Of a stretch of DNA of 64,000 nt, positions 7,382-16,405 are shown piece after piece. A model generated the notes under the pieces. It ran no database searches. It worked only from the letters and a program-made list of their open reading frames with translations, and was not told where the DNA came from. The stretch covers positions 124,001-188,000 of the forward strand of contig SVKQ01000015.1 of the NCBI GenBank assembly GCA_015068325.1, read 5' to 3'. Source of the stretch: Oscillospiraceae bacterium (GTDB lineage: Bacteria > Bacillota > Clostridia > Oscillospirales > Oscillospiraceae). The position numbers and the translations under genes are program-made. Each line of letters starts with the position of its first letter. Positions within the stretch are counted from its first letter, which is position 1.

Positions 7382-10129
7382 ATGGGACTGTTTACCAAAA
7401 TCTTCGGGAGCTACAGCGAGCGTGAGCTCAAGTCTATCTATCCCATCGCCGACCGGATTGAGGCGCTGGAAGAGGAGTATCACGCCCTTTCAGACGCCCA
7501 GCTCCAGGCCAAGACACCGGAGTTCAAGGAGCGCCTGCAAAACGGCGAGACGCTGGATGACATCCTGCCGGAGGCCTTCGCCACCGTGCGGGAGGCTGCG
7601 GCCCGCGTGCTGGGTCTGCGCCCCTACCGGGTGCAGCTGATCGGCGGCATCGTGCTGCACCAGGGCCGCATCGCCGAGATGAAGACCGGTGAGGGCAAGA
7701 CGCTGGTAGCCACGCTGCCGGCATATCTGAACGCTCTGGCCGGCAACGGCGTGCACATCGTCACCGTCAACGACTATCTGGCCAAGCGCGACAGCGAGTG
7801 GATGGGCAAGGTGCACCGCTTTCTGGGTCTGACCGTGGGACTCATCATCCACGACATGGACAAAAAGCAGCGCCAGGCCGCCTACGCTGCCGACATCACC
7901 TACGGCACCAACAACGAAATGGGCTTCGACTACCTGCGCGATAACATGGCCATCTACGCCAGCGAGCAGGTGCAGCGGGGCCACAGCTTCGCCATCGTGG
8001 ATGAGGTGGACTCCATCCTCATTGACGAGGCCCGCACCCCACTGATCATCTCCGGCCAGGGCGACAAGTCCACTCAGCTCTACGACATGGCGGAGATGTT
8101 CGCCATGCGTCTGAAAAAATACGTGGTGGCCGAGACCGACGACAAGGCCGAGGAGGACACCGACATCGACGCCGACTATGTGGTGGATGAGAAGGGCCGC
8201 CACGTGACGCTGACGGCCCGGGGCGTCAAGAAGGCGGAGGAGTTCTTCCATCTGGAGAACCTGTCCGACCCGGAGAACTCCACCATCGCCCACCATATCA
8301 ACCAGGCCATCAAGGCCCACGGCATCATGAAAAAGGACGTGGACTACGTGGTCAAGGACGGCGAGATCATCATCGTCGATGAGTTTACCGGCCGTTTGAT
8401 GTTCGGCCGCCGTTACTCTGAGGGTCTGCACCAGGCCATCGAGGCCAAGGAGCACGTATCGGTACAGAGGGAGAGCAAGACCCTGGCCACCATCACTTTC
8501 CAGAACTACTTCCGTCTCTATTCCAAGCTCTCCGGTATGACCGGTACGGCACTGACCGAGGAAGAGGAATTCGCCACCATCTACAAACTGGACATCGTGG
8601 AGATCCCCACCAACCGGCCCATCGCCCGCCTGGACAATGAGGACGCCGTCTACAAGACCGAGCAGGGCAAGTACCGGGCTGTCATCGAGCAGGTGAGGGC
8701 CTGCCACGCCAAGGGCCAGCCAGTGCTGGTGGGCACCGTGTCCATCGAGAAGAACGAGCTGCTGGGCCATCTGCTGACCCGGGCCGGCATCAAGCACAAT
8801 CTTCTGAACGCCAAGAACCACGAGCGTGAGGCAGAGATCGTGGCCCAGGCCGGCAAGCTGGGCGCCGTCACCGTGGCCACCAACATGGCCGGCCGTGGTA
8901 CCGATATCATGCTGGGCGGTAATGCCGAATATCTGGCCACGGCGGATCTGCGCAAGGCGGGTCTCTCCGATGAGATCATCGCCGAGGCCACCGGCTACGC
9001 CGAGACCGACAACCAGGAGATTCTGGACGCCCGGAAGCTGTTCGCCGAGAAGCTGGCCCAGCACAAAGCAGAGATCGCCGGTGAGGCCGACCAGGTCCGC
9101 GCGGCGGGTGGTCTCTTTATCATCGGCACCGAGCGGCACGACTCCCGCCGGATCGATAACCAGCTCCGCGGCCGCGCCGGCCGCCAGGGTGACCCCGGTG
9201 AGACCCGCTTCTACATCTCCCTGGAGGACGACCTGATGCGCCTGTTCGGCGGCGACCGTATCACCGGCATGATGGAGCGCATGAACATTGATGAGGACAC
9301 CCCCATTCAGAACAAGGTGCTCACCCGTGCCATCGAGCAGGCCCAGACCACCGTGGAGTCCCGTAACTTCCAGTCCCGTAAATCCGTGCTGGAATACGAC
9401 GACGTGATGAACAAGCAGCGCGAGATCATCTACGGCCAGCGCAAGCAGGTGCTGGACGGCATGGATGTGAAGGACGTCATCATGAACATGATGCACAGCG
9501 CCATCGCTCACCAGGTGCAGTCCGCCTTCATGGAGCGTGAGCATCTGGACATGGCCTCCTGCAAGGAGCTGCTGCGGGGCGTGGAAGGTCTGTATTTCCC
9601 AAAGTACACCGTGCGCGTGGATGAGCAGCAACTGGCGGAGCTGACCGCCGACGACTTCATCGACCGCTTTTCCGCCGCCGCCACGGATTTCTATGAGAAG
9701 AAAGAGGTGGAGATCACCTCCCCCGTCATGCGCGAGCTGGAGCGGGTGGTGCTGCTGCGGGTGGTGGACGAGTACTGGATGGATCACATCGACGCCATGG
9801 CCGACCTGCGCCAGGGCATCCGCCTGCGGGCCTATGCCCAGACCGATCCCGTCATCGCCTATAAGAAAGAATCGCTGGATATGTTTGAGGAGATGATCTC
9901 CGCCATCCAGGAGGAGACGGTGCGCCGCCTCTACTCCGTGCGTCTGAAGAAGGACGAGGAGGTCAAGCGCCAGCGGGTGGCTACCGGCATCACCGAGAAC
10001 GTGGGCGGCGACGGCACCGTGAAGAAGCAGCCCAAAAAGGTTGTCAAGATCGGGCGCAACGACCCGTGCCCCTGCGGCAGCGGGTTGAAATGGAAGAAGT
10101 GCACCTGCTCCCAATACCACTCAAATTGA
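7382..10129 (+). CDS. secA: Preprotein translocase ATPase SecA
   Basis: The motor ATPase of the general secretion pathway, which pushes unfolded preproteins through SecYEG. At 915 residues it is slightly longer than the usual 840-900. Seen: Walker A in MKTGEGKT, the DEAD-like motif [26 protein letters not shown], the second nucleotide fold with [12 protein letters not shown], the helical scaffold, a charged linker, and the C-terminal zinc motif [12 protein letters not shown] that binds SecB or ribosomes. Its partner genes secY (41383) and secG (34973) are also in this window. It is transcribed alone. A 28-base perfect palindrome begins three bases after the stop codon. Confidence 0.98.
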   Translation: MGLFTKIFGSYSERELKSIYPIADRIEALEEEYHALSDAQLQAKTPEFKERLQNGETLDDILPEAFATVREAAARVLGLRPYRVQLIGGIVLHQGRIAEMKTGEGKTLVATLPAYLNALAGNGVHIVTVNDYLAKRDSEWMGKVHRFLGLTVGLIIHDMDKKQRQAAYAADITYGTNNEMGFDYLRDNMAIYASEQVQRGHSFAIVDEVDSILIDEARTPLIISGQGDKSTQLYDMAEMFAMRLKKYVVAETDDKAEEDTDIDADYVVDEKGRHVTLTARGVKKAEEFFHLENLSDPENSTIAHHINQAIKAHGIMKKDVDYVVKDGEIIIVDEFTGRLMFGRRYSEGLHQAIEAKEHVSVQRESKTLATITFQNYFRLYSKLSGMTGTALTEEEEFATIYKLDIVEIPTNRPIARLDNEDAVYKTEQGKYRAVIEQVRACHAKGQPVLVGTVSIEKNELLGHLLTRAGIKHNLLNAKNHEREAEIVAQAGKLGAVTVATNMAGRGTDIMLGGNAEYLATADLRKAGLSDEIIAEATGYAETDNQEILDARKLFAEKLAQHKAEIAGEADQVRAAGGLFIIGTERHDSRRIDNQLRGRAGRQGDPGETRFYISLEDDLMRLFGGDRITGMMERMNIDEDTPIQNKVLTRAIEQAQTTVESRNFQSRKSVLEYDDVMNKQREIIYGQRKQVLDGMDVKDVIMNMMHSAIAHQVQSAFMEREHLDMASCKELLRGVEGLYFPKYTVRVDEQQLAELTADDFIDRFSAAATDFYEKKEVEITSPVMRELERVVLLRVVDEYWMDHIDAMADLRQGIRLRAYAQTDPVIAYKKESLDMFEEMISAIQEETVRRLYSVRLKKDEEVKRQRVATGITENVGGDGTVKKQPKKVVKIGRNDPCPCGSGLKWKKCTCSQYHSN

Positions 10130-10275
10130 TTTCGTTCAAAATCTGCAGATTTTGAACGAGCAAATCCCCGGCCACGCGCACTTGCCTGCGTGAGTTGCCG
10201 CCACACTTGCGGCCTGAGGGGAATACATTTTGAGTCAATATAAAGCGTGCGAACAATAGCTTCCGCTTAGACCTT
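10130..10275 (+). repeat. Intergenic palindrome, possible dispersed repeat (copy A)
   Basis: 10132-10159 is a 28-base perfect palindrome (arms TCGTTCAAAATC/GATTTTGAACGA around TGCA) directly after secA. It is followed by a GC-rich segment with GCGCAC, CACACTTGCGG and GAGGGGAAT. The region after proS (52837 down to about 52680, minus strand) has the same order of elements: a CAAAATC-type hairpin at the stop codon, then GCGCAC, CACACTGCG and GAGGGGGAAT. This suggests two diverged copies of one intergenic repeat, each read in the direction of the upstream gene. By-eye alignment only. Confidence 0.4.
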
Positions 10276-10310
10276 CCGTCAGGGAAATCTCTCAAAAAAG
10301 GAGTTGCCCC

Positions 10311-11105
10311 ATGTCCTTTCAGGCCCACGAACAAAACGGCCTGGTCTGGCTGACCAGCGACGTACTCTCCGGCATCCGCCACGGCTTCTCCACCCGCCGG
10401 GGCGGCGTCAGCCCGGCCCCTTGGGACAGCCTCAATCTGGGCGTCAGCCGCGGCGACGATATTTCCAACGTACGGGAGAACTACCGCCGTTTCTGCGTCG
10501 CCGTCGGCACCGATCCGGCCCGCTGCGTCCTCAGCCGGCAGGTCCATGAGGACAATGTACGCCTCGTCACAGATGCTGACGTCGGCAAGGGCCTGTGGCG
10601 CGAACGGGACTATGCCAGCGCGGACGCCCTGATCTGCAGCACGCCGGGTCTCCCGCTGGTGGTCTTCTCCGCCGACTGCAACGTCATCCTGCTCCACGAC
10701 CCGGTGCGTCGGGCCATCGGCGCCGCCCACGCCGGCTGGAAGGGCACGGCGCTGGGCATCGTAAAAAAAACGGTGGAGGCCATGGAGTCACAGTTCGGCT
10801 GCGACCCTTCCGACCTCCGTGCCGCCATCGGCCCGGCCATTGGAACGTGCTGCTTCGAAACGGACGACGACGTGCCGACGGCGCTCCGCGCCGCGCTGGG
10901 TGAGGGGGCCAAGCCTTATATGAACTGGAACGGCCACAAGTGGCACATCGACCTGAAGGCCGTCAACACTCTGTGGCTGCGCTGCGCCGGCGTGGAACGA
11001 ATCGACGTGTGCGAGCTCTGCACCGCCTGCCGCCAGGACCTCTTCTGGTCCCATCGCAAGGTGGGAAACGCCCGCGGGACCCAGGCAGCCATGATCTCCC
11101 TGTGA
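10311..11105 (+). CDS. pgeF: Peptidoglycan editing factor / multicopper-oxidase-like (YfiH family)
   Basis: A 264-residue DUF152/YfiH-family protein. Characterised members are purine-nucleoside-active laccase-fold enzymes, and E. coli PgeF removes mis-incorporated L-Ser from peptidoglycan precursors. Seen: the metal-site residues of the fold in SRQVHEDNV (His), FSADCNV (Cys) and AHAGWKGT (His), and a cysteine-rich CELCTAC segment before the C-terminus. Length is normal. Start ATG at 10311 with AAAAAAGGAG upstream. It stands alone and ends at a strong terminator. The exact physiological role in this organism is not shown by sequence. Confidence 0.9.
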   Translation: MSFQAHEQNGLVWLTSDVLSGIRHGFSTRRGGVSPAPWDSLNLGVSRGDDISNVRENYRRFCVAVGTDPARCVLSRQVHEDNVRLVTDADVGKGLWRERDYASADALICSTPGLPLVVFSADCNVILLHDPVRRAIGAAHAGWKGTALGIVKKTVEAMESQFGCDPSDLRAAIGPAIGTCCFETDDDVPTALRAALGEGAKPYMNWNGHKWHIDLKAVNTLWLRCAGVERIDVCELCTACRQDLFWSHRKVGNARGTQAAMISL

Positions 11106-11230
11106 CGGAAACCCCTCCGTGAAAAAGTGTTTCTTTGATCGCTGCCGTGCTGTGTCTGCTGCTCCCTGCCCGCCTTTTTGCGGCAGACACCGGACCGACG
11201 AGTCAGACGCGCCCACGCATATAAGGAAAA

Positions 11231-11263
11231 ACGCATTGCAGCAGTGCTGCAATGCGTTTTTTT
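11231..11263 (+). terminator. Rho-independent terminator after pgeF
   Basis: An 11-bp stem CGCATTGCAGC/GCTGCAATGCG with a 3-base loop, followed by seven T. Five A before the stem give a T-run on the other strand too, so it could also end the minus-strand catabolic operon about 115 bases past its last stop codon. The remaining 11106-11377 intergenic sequence shows no gene. Confidence 0.9.
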
Positions 11264-11377
11264 GACGGGGCGCTGCGCAGAGAACATGCGTATCGCCGCA
11301 TGAAAAAGGAAAGCAAAATATGCGGCGCGGTGGTAGTAGTGGCATGGCACAACACTCCGGTCAAAGCAGATGATGAC

Positions 11378-12775
11378 TCACCGCACCGGCAGATAGCGGC
11401 CGCGGCAATCGGCTGTGACCTGTCCGTCCGTCATGGTGGTCCCGCCCCGCAGGATCGTTTTGACCACGCGGCCCCGGAAGCGCATGCCGTCATAGGGCGT
11501 CCACTTGGCCTTGGAGTACATCTTTTTCTGATCGAAGGTGTATTCCTGCTCCATGTCCACGATGGCAAAGTCCGCGTCGGCCCCTTCACGGATGGTGCCC
11601 TTGCGGGGATAGAGTCCGAAGTTTTTGGCAGCCGCGGCGGAGGTGATCTCCACCGCCCGGTGGATGTCAATCTTCCCGTCGTTGACGGCAGTCAGCACCA
11701 CCGGGGACAGTGCCTCCACGCCGCTGATGCCGGCGGGTGCATCCCAGAAACCCCTCTGCTTTTCCTCCCAGGTGTGGGGCGCGTGATCGGAGCAGACCCA
11801 GTCGATGGTACCGTCCCACACGCCCTGCCAGACCCGGTCCTGGTCCGCCTGCGTGCGGATCAGCGGATAGGTCTTCATCACGGCGCCGCACCGGGGCGCA
11901 TCGCCGTTGGTCAGGGCCAGATAGTGGCTGCAGGTCTCCGCCGTCACGTCCACCCCGTCGGCCTTGGCGCGGCGGATGTGCTCCACCCCGTCGCCCACAC
12001 CCACATGGAGGATATGCAGCGGTACGCCGATCTCCTTGGCCATGTCGATGGCGGTGTCGATGATGGAGGTCTCACAGCTGACGGGCCGCGTGCGCAGCAA
12101 CGCCTCATAGTCCTGGGCACCGCTCCGGCGCTCCAGCTCCGTCAGCGTCTTGATGATGTTGAAGTTCTCGGCGTGGATACCCACACGTTTTCCCAGTTGC
12201 GCAATACGGCGGAACATGGTGTAGATTTGTCCCTCGTCCGGCGGGGGCAGAACGCCTTTCATGTCACTGCGGTAGTTATAGATCAGGCTGTAGTCGTCGG
12301 CCTTGATGGCGTAGCCCCAGAAGAACTTGAAGGCCACCACCCCCGCCTCAGCCAGCTCCGCCAGCTGATCCAGGTTGGCGTCGCCCAACGCAAGGCCCCA
12401 CACGCAGAAGTCCGTGTGGGCCTTGGGCTCCACCACGCGCACCAGATCCCGCAGATTCTCCGCCGAATAGATGGTGGGACTGCAGTTGGGCATCTCGAAC
12501 ACGGTGGTAATGCCTGCGGCAGCGGCCGCCGCCGTGGAAGTGCCGAAATCCTCCTTCTGCCCCGTCCCGTTTCTCCCGTCCCGGGAGTGGACATGGGTTT
12601 CGATAAAACCGGGCAGCACCAGCCGACCCGATGCGTTGGTGGTCTCCCGGGCCTCGCCGGGCAGTGCCTCCTCCGTGATGCGGGCGATCCGGCCGTCCGC
12701 CACATAGATGTCTGCGCGGCGGGTCTTCCCGTCGGACACAATGGTCCCGCCGCGGATCACATGGTCCCAGGTCAT
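11378..12775 (-). CDS. Dihydroorotase-like cyclic amidohydrolase
   Basis: A 465-residue metal-dependent cyclic amidohydrolase of the dihydroorotase/allantoinase/dihydropyrimidinase family, which opens a cyclic ureide to an N-carbamoyl acid. Seen: HVHSR (His61, His63, Arg65), MPN (Asn97), a probable carboxylated Lys150 in VAFKFF, His201 (GIHAEN), His257 (HILHV) and catalytic Asp330 (CSDHAPH). The Arg in HxHxR and the Asn of MPN bind the substrate carboxylate in dihydroorotases, favouring a dihydroorotate-like substrate over allantoin. It is the last gene of the cluster, after pyrK-pyrD. The ATG at 12775 has GAGAGGAG eight bases upstream; a GTG at 12796 is less likely. Exact substrate is inferred. 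Confidence 0.85.
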   Translation of the reverse strand: MTWDHVIRGGTIVSDGKTRRADIYVADGRIARITEEALPGEARETTNASGRLVLPGFIETHVHSRDGRNGTGQKEDFGTSTAAAAAAGITTVFEMPNCSPTIYSAENLRDLVRVVEPKAHTDFCVWGLALGDANLDQLAELAEAGVVAFKFFWGYAIKADDYSLIYNYRSDMKGVLPPPDEGQIYTMFRRIAQLGKRVGIHAENFNIIKTLTELERRSGAQDYEALLRTRPVSCETSIIDTAIDMAKEIGVPLHILHVGVGDGVEHIRRAKADGVDVTAETCSHYLALTNGDAPRCGAVMKTYPLIRTQADQDRVWQGVWDGTIDWVCSDHAPHTWEEKQRGFWDAPAGISGVEALSPVVLTAVNDGKIDIHRAVEITSAAAAKNFGLYPRKGTIREGADADFAIVDMEQEYTFDQKKMYSKAKWTPYDGMRFRGRVVKTILRGGTTMTDGQVTADCRGRYLPVR

Positions 12776-12792
12776 GGGTCTCTCCTCTCTGT

Positions 12793-13710
12793 TCACCGGT
12801 GGGCCAGACCGCGGATCTCACCGACGGACTTGTATCCGTTGTCGGCCAGATAGCGGTCGATGCCCTCGATGACTTCCCTCATGCACAGGGGGTTGACAAA
12901 ATTGATCGACCCCACCTGCACCGCCGTGGCGCCAGCCAGCAGATACTCCACCGCGTCCTGCCAGCAGCTGATACCGCCGCAGGCGATGATTGGGATCTCC
13001 ACCGCTGTACTGGCCTGCCACACCAGATACATGTTCTGGGGCTTCACCGCCGGGCCGGACATACCGCCGGAGATGTTGCCCAGGGTGGGCCGCTGCTTCC
13101 GGATGTCGATGGTCATGGCCTTAAAGGTGTTGGACACCGTGACGGCGTCCATGCCGCAGGCCTCGCTGACCCGCGCGCTGTCCCGGATATCCGTCACGTT
13201 GGGCGACAGCTTGGCGATCAGCGGCAGGCGCGTGGCGCTGCGGGCAGTTTTGGCCGCCTCCTCCAGCAGCTTCACGTCTGAAGAAAAAGCCAGGCCCGTT
13301 CCCACATTGGGGCAGGAGAAATTCAGCTCCACCGCCGCGATCCGCGGATCGTTGTCCACGATCTCCAGCGCCTCACGATAGTGGTCGGTGGTGTTGCCGG
13401 AGATGCTCAGCACCACCGGCGCGCCGATGTTCTCATAACGGGACAGCTCCCGCTCCATAAAGGCCTCGATGCCGATGGAGGGGATACCCACGGCGTTGAT
13501 CATACCGCCGCACACCTCGGTGATGCGGGGAGGCGGATTGCCGGGACGTACACAGCGGTGCACGCTCTTGACCATTACCGCCCCCAGCTCGCTCATGGGA
13601 AACACGTCGGCGTTGTTTTCAAAGTAATCGTAGGTGCCAGAGGCCGGCATCACCGGATTTTGGAACACGGCGCTCCCGATCCGCACCGAGAGGTCTGTCT
13701 GGTAGCTCAT
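12793..13710 (-). CDS. pyrD: Dihydroorotate dehydrogenase, class IB catalytic subunit (canonical)
   Basis: A 305-residue FMN-containing class IB dihydroorotate dehydrogenase, which interconverts dihydroorotate and orotate together with PyrK. Seen: Lys48 in VMVKSV, Asn72 in INAVG, Asn130/Cys133/Asn135 in LNFSCPN with Cys133 as catalytic base, Asn171 in KLSPN, Asn194 in SNTFKAM, and glycine-rich FMN phosphate sites (GGISC). All orotate-binding positions of the family are kept. Its ATG overlaps the pyrK stop (ATGA). No pyrE or pyrF lies nearby, and the setting with carbamate kinase and transporters suggests it may run as an orotate reductase; that direction is inferred. Confidence 0.92.
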   Translation of the reverse strand: MSYQTDLSVRIGSAVFQNPVMPASGTYDYFENNADVFPMSELGAVMVKSVHRCVRPGNPPPRITEVCGGMINAVGIPSIGIEAFMERELSRYENIGAPVVLSISGNTTDHYREALEIVDNDPRIAAVELNFSCPNVGTGLAFSSDVKLLEEAAKTARSATRLPLIAKLSPNVTDIRDSARVSEACGMDAVTVSNTFKAMTIDIRKQRPTLGNISGGMSGPAVKPQNMYLVWQASTAVEIPIIACGGISCWQDAVEYLLAGATAVQVGSINFVNPLCMREVIEGIDRYLADNGYKSVGEIRGLAHR

Positions 13711-14477
13711 GGGATCACCCTTTCCACGTCGAATACCGGCCCGTCCTTGCACACGCGGGCATAGTGCTCCGTGCCGTCCTCCCGGCCATACTCCCTGCAG
13801 ACGCAGCCCTTGCAGGCGCCGATGCCGCAGGCCATATGCTCCTCCAGGGATACGTAGGCCGGAAAGCCATACTGCCGGTGCAGGTCACGCATGGCGCGCG
13901 CCAGCCGGTTGGAGCCGCAGGAGTAGGCCGCGTCGAAGGGCTTCTCCCGCAGATCCTCAGCAAAGGCATCCGTGATATGAACTGCCGGGTCGGTGGTGGT
14001 ACGCACCACCGCACCCAGAGATACCAACAGTTCCCGGTGGAAGAGATAGTCCGGTTCTTTGGCGGAGAGATAGGCGTACACCTCGATTCCCCGGGCCAGG
14101 CAGGTCTCCGCCAGAAAGCGCAGCGGCGCAATGCCGATGCCGCGGCCGATCACCGCCACGCGGCGGCAATCCTTCCCAATGGGAAAGCCTTTGCCCAGCG
14201 GCCCCAGCATCTGCACGCTGTCGCCGGCGACCAGCCGGGACATCAGCTCCGTCCCGGTGCCCACCACCTTATACAGCAGCGTCAGCGTACCCTTTTCCGC
14301 GTCCACTGCGTTGATGCTGATGGGCCTCATCAAAAACGGCACGCTGCCCTCCCAGGCTCTGAGCATGACGAACTGACCCGGTTGACTCTGCGCCGCCAGT
14401 TCCGGGGCGCGGAGCTCCAGGCTCAGCACGTCGGCGCAGACCCTCGTCTGGCCGGCTACAGTAAGTGTCTGATACAT
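13707..14477 (-). CDS. pyrK: Dihydroorotate dehydrogenase electron-transfer subunit
   Basis: A 256-residue FAD/[2Fe-2S] protein passing electrons between NAD(H) and PyrD. Seen: a ferredoxin-reductase-like FAD domain with the MRPISI motif (about residue 50), a nucleotide-binding stretch GRGIGIAPLRF, and a C-terminal cluster motif CGIGACKGC plus a distal Cys in VCKDGPVF. It is coupled to pyrD by a 4-base overlap and follows pyrB by 46 bases. A second, diverged PyrK lies at 26910-27683. Confidence 0.92.
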   Translation of the reverse strand: MYQTLTVAGQTRVCADVLSLELRAPELAAQSQPGQFVMLRAWEGSVPFLMRPISINAVDAEKGTLTLLYKVVGTGTELMSRLVAGDSVQMLGPLGKGFPIGKDCRRVAVIGRGIGIAPLRFLAETCLARGIEVYAYLSAKEPDYLFHRELLVSLGAVVRTTTDPAVHITDAFAEDLREKPFDAAYSCGSNRLARAMRDLHRQYGFPAYVSLEEHMACGIGACKGCVCREYGREDGTEHYARVCKDGPVFDVERVIP

Positions 14478-14523
14478 CCTTTCCTCCTCCGCTGGCAGGC
14501 CTCACGGCCGCCGGCGCTGTTCT

Positions 14524-15450
14524 TTACACCCGGCCGGTCACCAATCCCAGCAGGGCCATACGCAGATACATGCCGTTGTGGGCCTGGCGGAAATAGGCCG
14601 CGCCGGGATAGCTGTCCACCTCGGTGGCGATCTCATCCACACGGGGCAGAGGATGCAGAATGGTAATGTCCTTCTTGGCGCACTTGAGCAACTCATTGTC
14701 CACGATGTAGGAGCCCTTCACCCGCTCGTAGCTCTCCTGGTCGGGGAAGCGCTCCCGCTGTACGCGGGTCACGTACACAAAATCGGACTGGGCCAGTGCC
14801 TCGCGCACGTCGCCGGTCTCCACGATGTCGGCACCCCGGGCGCGCAGATCCGCCGTAATCTCCTCGGGCATCTTCAGCTCATCGGGCGAGGCGAAGATCA
14901 TCCGGTTGCCCAGCTGCTGCATGAAGTAGCCCAGGCTGTGCACGGTGCGGCCATACTTCAGGTCGCCCAAGAAGGTGATGGTCTGACCGCCGATGTGACC
15001 CTTCTCCTTGCGCATGGTGTAGATGTCCAGCAGCGCCTGGGTGGGATGCTGGCCGGCGCCGTCGCCGCCGTTGATGACGGGGTGCACGGCGATGTCAGCG
15101 GCGCGGACCGCAGCCCCTTTCTCCGGGTGGCGCATCACGATGACGTCCACGTAGCCGTCCACGGTGCTGATGGTGTCCTCCAGCGTCTCGCCCTTGGCCT
15201 GAGAGGAGGCCTTGGCGTCAGCCATGGAGATGCAGCGTGCGCCGGTGCGGTTGATGGCCGCCTCAAAGGACAGGCGGGTGCGGGTGGAAGGCTCAAAGAA
15301 CAGGCTGGCCACGACACAGCCATCCAGATCGTGGATGACCTCGCCGCGCTTCACGCGCTTTTCGTACTCCGCCGCCGTGTTCATGATGTGGTTGAGCTGC
15401 TGGTTGGTGAACTGATATCCGTTCAGGATATCCAGGCCTTTGAAGTCCAT
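14524..15450 (-). CDS. pyrB: Aspartate carbamoyltransferase catalytic subunit
   Basis: A 308-residue aspartate/ornithine carbamoyltransferase-family protein. The carbamoyl-phosphate loop is STRTR (Ser55-Arg59), with Lys86 (SSQAKGET), His135 (HPTQALLD), and the aspartate-side residues Arg229 (TRVQRERF) and HPLPR (266-270). These favour aspartate, rather than ornithine, as the amino substrate. No regulatory pyrI gene is adjacent. Between a hydrolase gene and pyrK-pyrD-amidohydrolase, and with carbamate kinase in the same cluster, it could work in biosynthesis or split carbamoyl-aspartate in reverse; sequence cannot decide. Start ATG has AGGAGGA upstream. Confidence 0.92.
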   Translation of the reverse strand: MDFKGLDILNGYQFTNQQLNHIMNTAAEYEKRVKRGEVIHDLDGCVVASLFFEPSTRTRLSFEAAINRTGARCISMADAKASSQAKGETLEDTISTVDGYVDVIVMRHPEKGAAVRAADIAVHPVINGGDGAGQHPTQALLDIYTMRKEKGHIGGQTITFLGDLKYGRTVHSLGYFMQQLGNRMIFASPDELKMPEEITADLRARGADIVETGDVREALAQSDFVYVTRVQRERFPDQESYERVKGSYIVDNELLKCAKKDITILHPLPRVDEIATEVDSYPGAAYFRQAHNGMYLRMALLGLVTGRV

Positions 15451-15486
15451 TTCTCTATTCCTCCTGTTGTCGTTCTCACCCGGGGC

Positions 15487-16386
15487 TCACTCGCCCCAGT
15501 GTTCCAGTTCCCTTTCAAAGATATCGCGCGCCTCTGTGGCGTTGACGGGGACGCCGCCGGTGCTCAGCATGTATTCGCTGAAGCGGCTGTACCGCTCCAC
15601 CATGGCCGGGTCGGACATGGAGAAGGTGTGGAACAGCGTGTGGATCATCTGGGGCTTGCCGCTGGCTTCGTAACGGGCCAGCACGCAGTCCCAGATCCGC
15701 TTGGCGTTCTCCAGTGAGGAGAGGTCGTAGTCCACATAGAGGTAGTTCTCGTTCTCCGTTCCCAGGCCATCGCCGCCCAGAGGGATCTCCACCACGCGGC
15801 TCAGATCGTTGCAGTCGCAGTCCACATGGCGCTTATCCGTGCGGCACAGGCGCCACGCGGTATAAGGCACGCCCTCCCATTCAGCCGCCCGGTCCGGCTT
15901 GTGGACGCCGGGTGCGGCCGTCAGATCCGCTGTCAGATCCAACTCCTCCATCAGCGGCGTCAGAAAGTTGGCGTAGCCATACAGGCCGCCCCGAAAACCC
16001 GCCGGCTGGATACCGGCCGCCTTCATGCGGTCGTACTGCCGCCGGATGACCTCACGCATATGGGGCTCCTCGTTGTTGCGGGTACCCACGCGGGCAATCT
16101 CCTCGTGGGTATGCACCAGGATCTCACCGCCATTATCCACGCAGCGCCGCCAGATGGTGTTGAATGGCTCCGCCGTGAAGTCATCCCGGCAATAGGTGCC
16201 GGTGTACACGGTGAAGTTCAGTTTGCCGCCCAACAGCTTTTTATAGAGATCTACAATCCCGTCTGCCTCGGCGGCACATTTCTCCAGGGGAGGCGGCGGG
16301 CAGCTGTAGTTCTTGCGGGGGTTCAGTGGCCCCAGTTCCTTCCAGCTGATATCCACAACGGGGACAAAATATACCTTTGTTTCCAT
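15487..16386 (-). CDS. Polysaccharide-deacetylase-fold hydrolase, substrate unknown
   Basis: A 299-residue cytoplasmic protein with the NodB/polysaccharide-deacetylase layout: GEILVHTHEE aligns with the family motif of type EIGNHTxxH, FRGGLYGYAN aligns with FRPPYGxYN, and HTLFHTFSM near the C-terminus is a further histidine motif. The second His of HxxxH is replaced by Glu, so metal ligation is altered. The fold includes non-sugar hydrolases such as PuuE-type allantoinase and cyclic imide hydrolase, which suits a ring-opening or amide-hydrolysing role here. There is no signal peptide. The ATG at 16386 was chosen because AAAGGA lies just upstream and the family-like sequence starts there. Confidence 0.7.
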   Translation of the reverse strand: METKVYFVPVVDISWKELGPLNPRKNYSCPPPPLEKCAAEADGIVDLYKKLLGGKLNFTVYTGTYCRDDFTAEPFNTIWRRCVDNGGEILVHTHEEIARVGTRNNEEPHMREVIRRQYDRMKAAGIQPAGFRGGLYGYANFLTPLMEELDLTADLTAAPGVHKPDRAAEWEGVPYTAWRLCRTDKRHVDCDCNDLSRVVEIPLGGDGLGTENENYLYVDYDLSSLENAKRIWDCVLARYEASGKPQMIHTLFHTFSMSDPAMVERYSRFSEYMLSTGGVPVNATEARDIFERELEHWGE

Positions 16387-16405
16387 CTTTCGTATCCTTT
16401 CTGCC

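Noticed and set aside
7490-10120. An 876-codon open frame on the minus strand opposite secA
   Set aside because: Low-complexity His/Leu/Asp/Gly-rich translation, fully antisense to secA.
11378-15450. Reading pyrB-pyrK-pyrD-amidohydrolase simply as the pyrimidine biosynthesis operon
   Set aside because: Not excluded, but no pyrE, pyrF, pyrI, carAB or PyrR-type attenuator is present, and the genes continue a catabolic cluster with carbamate kinase and a GntR regulator.
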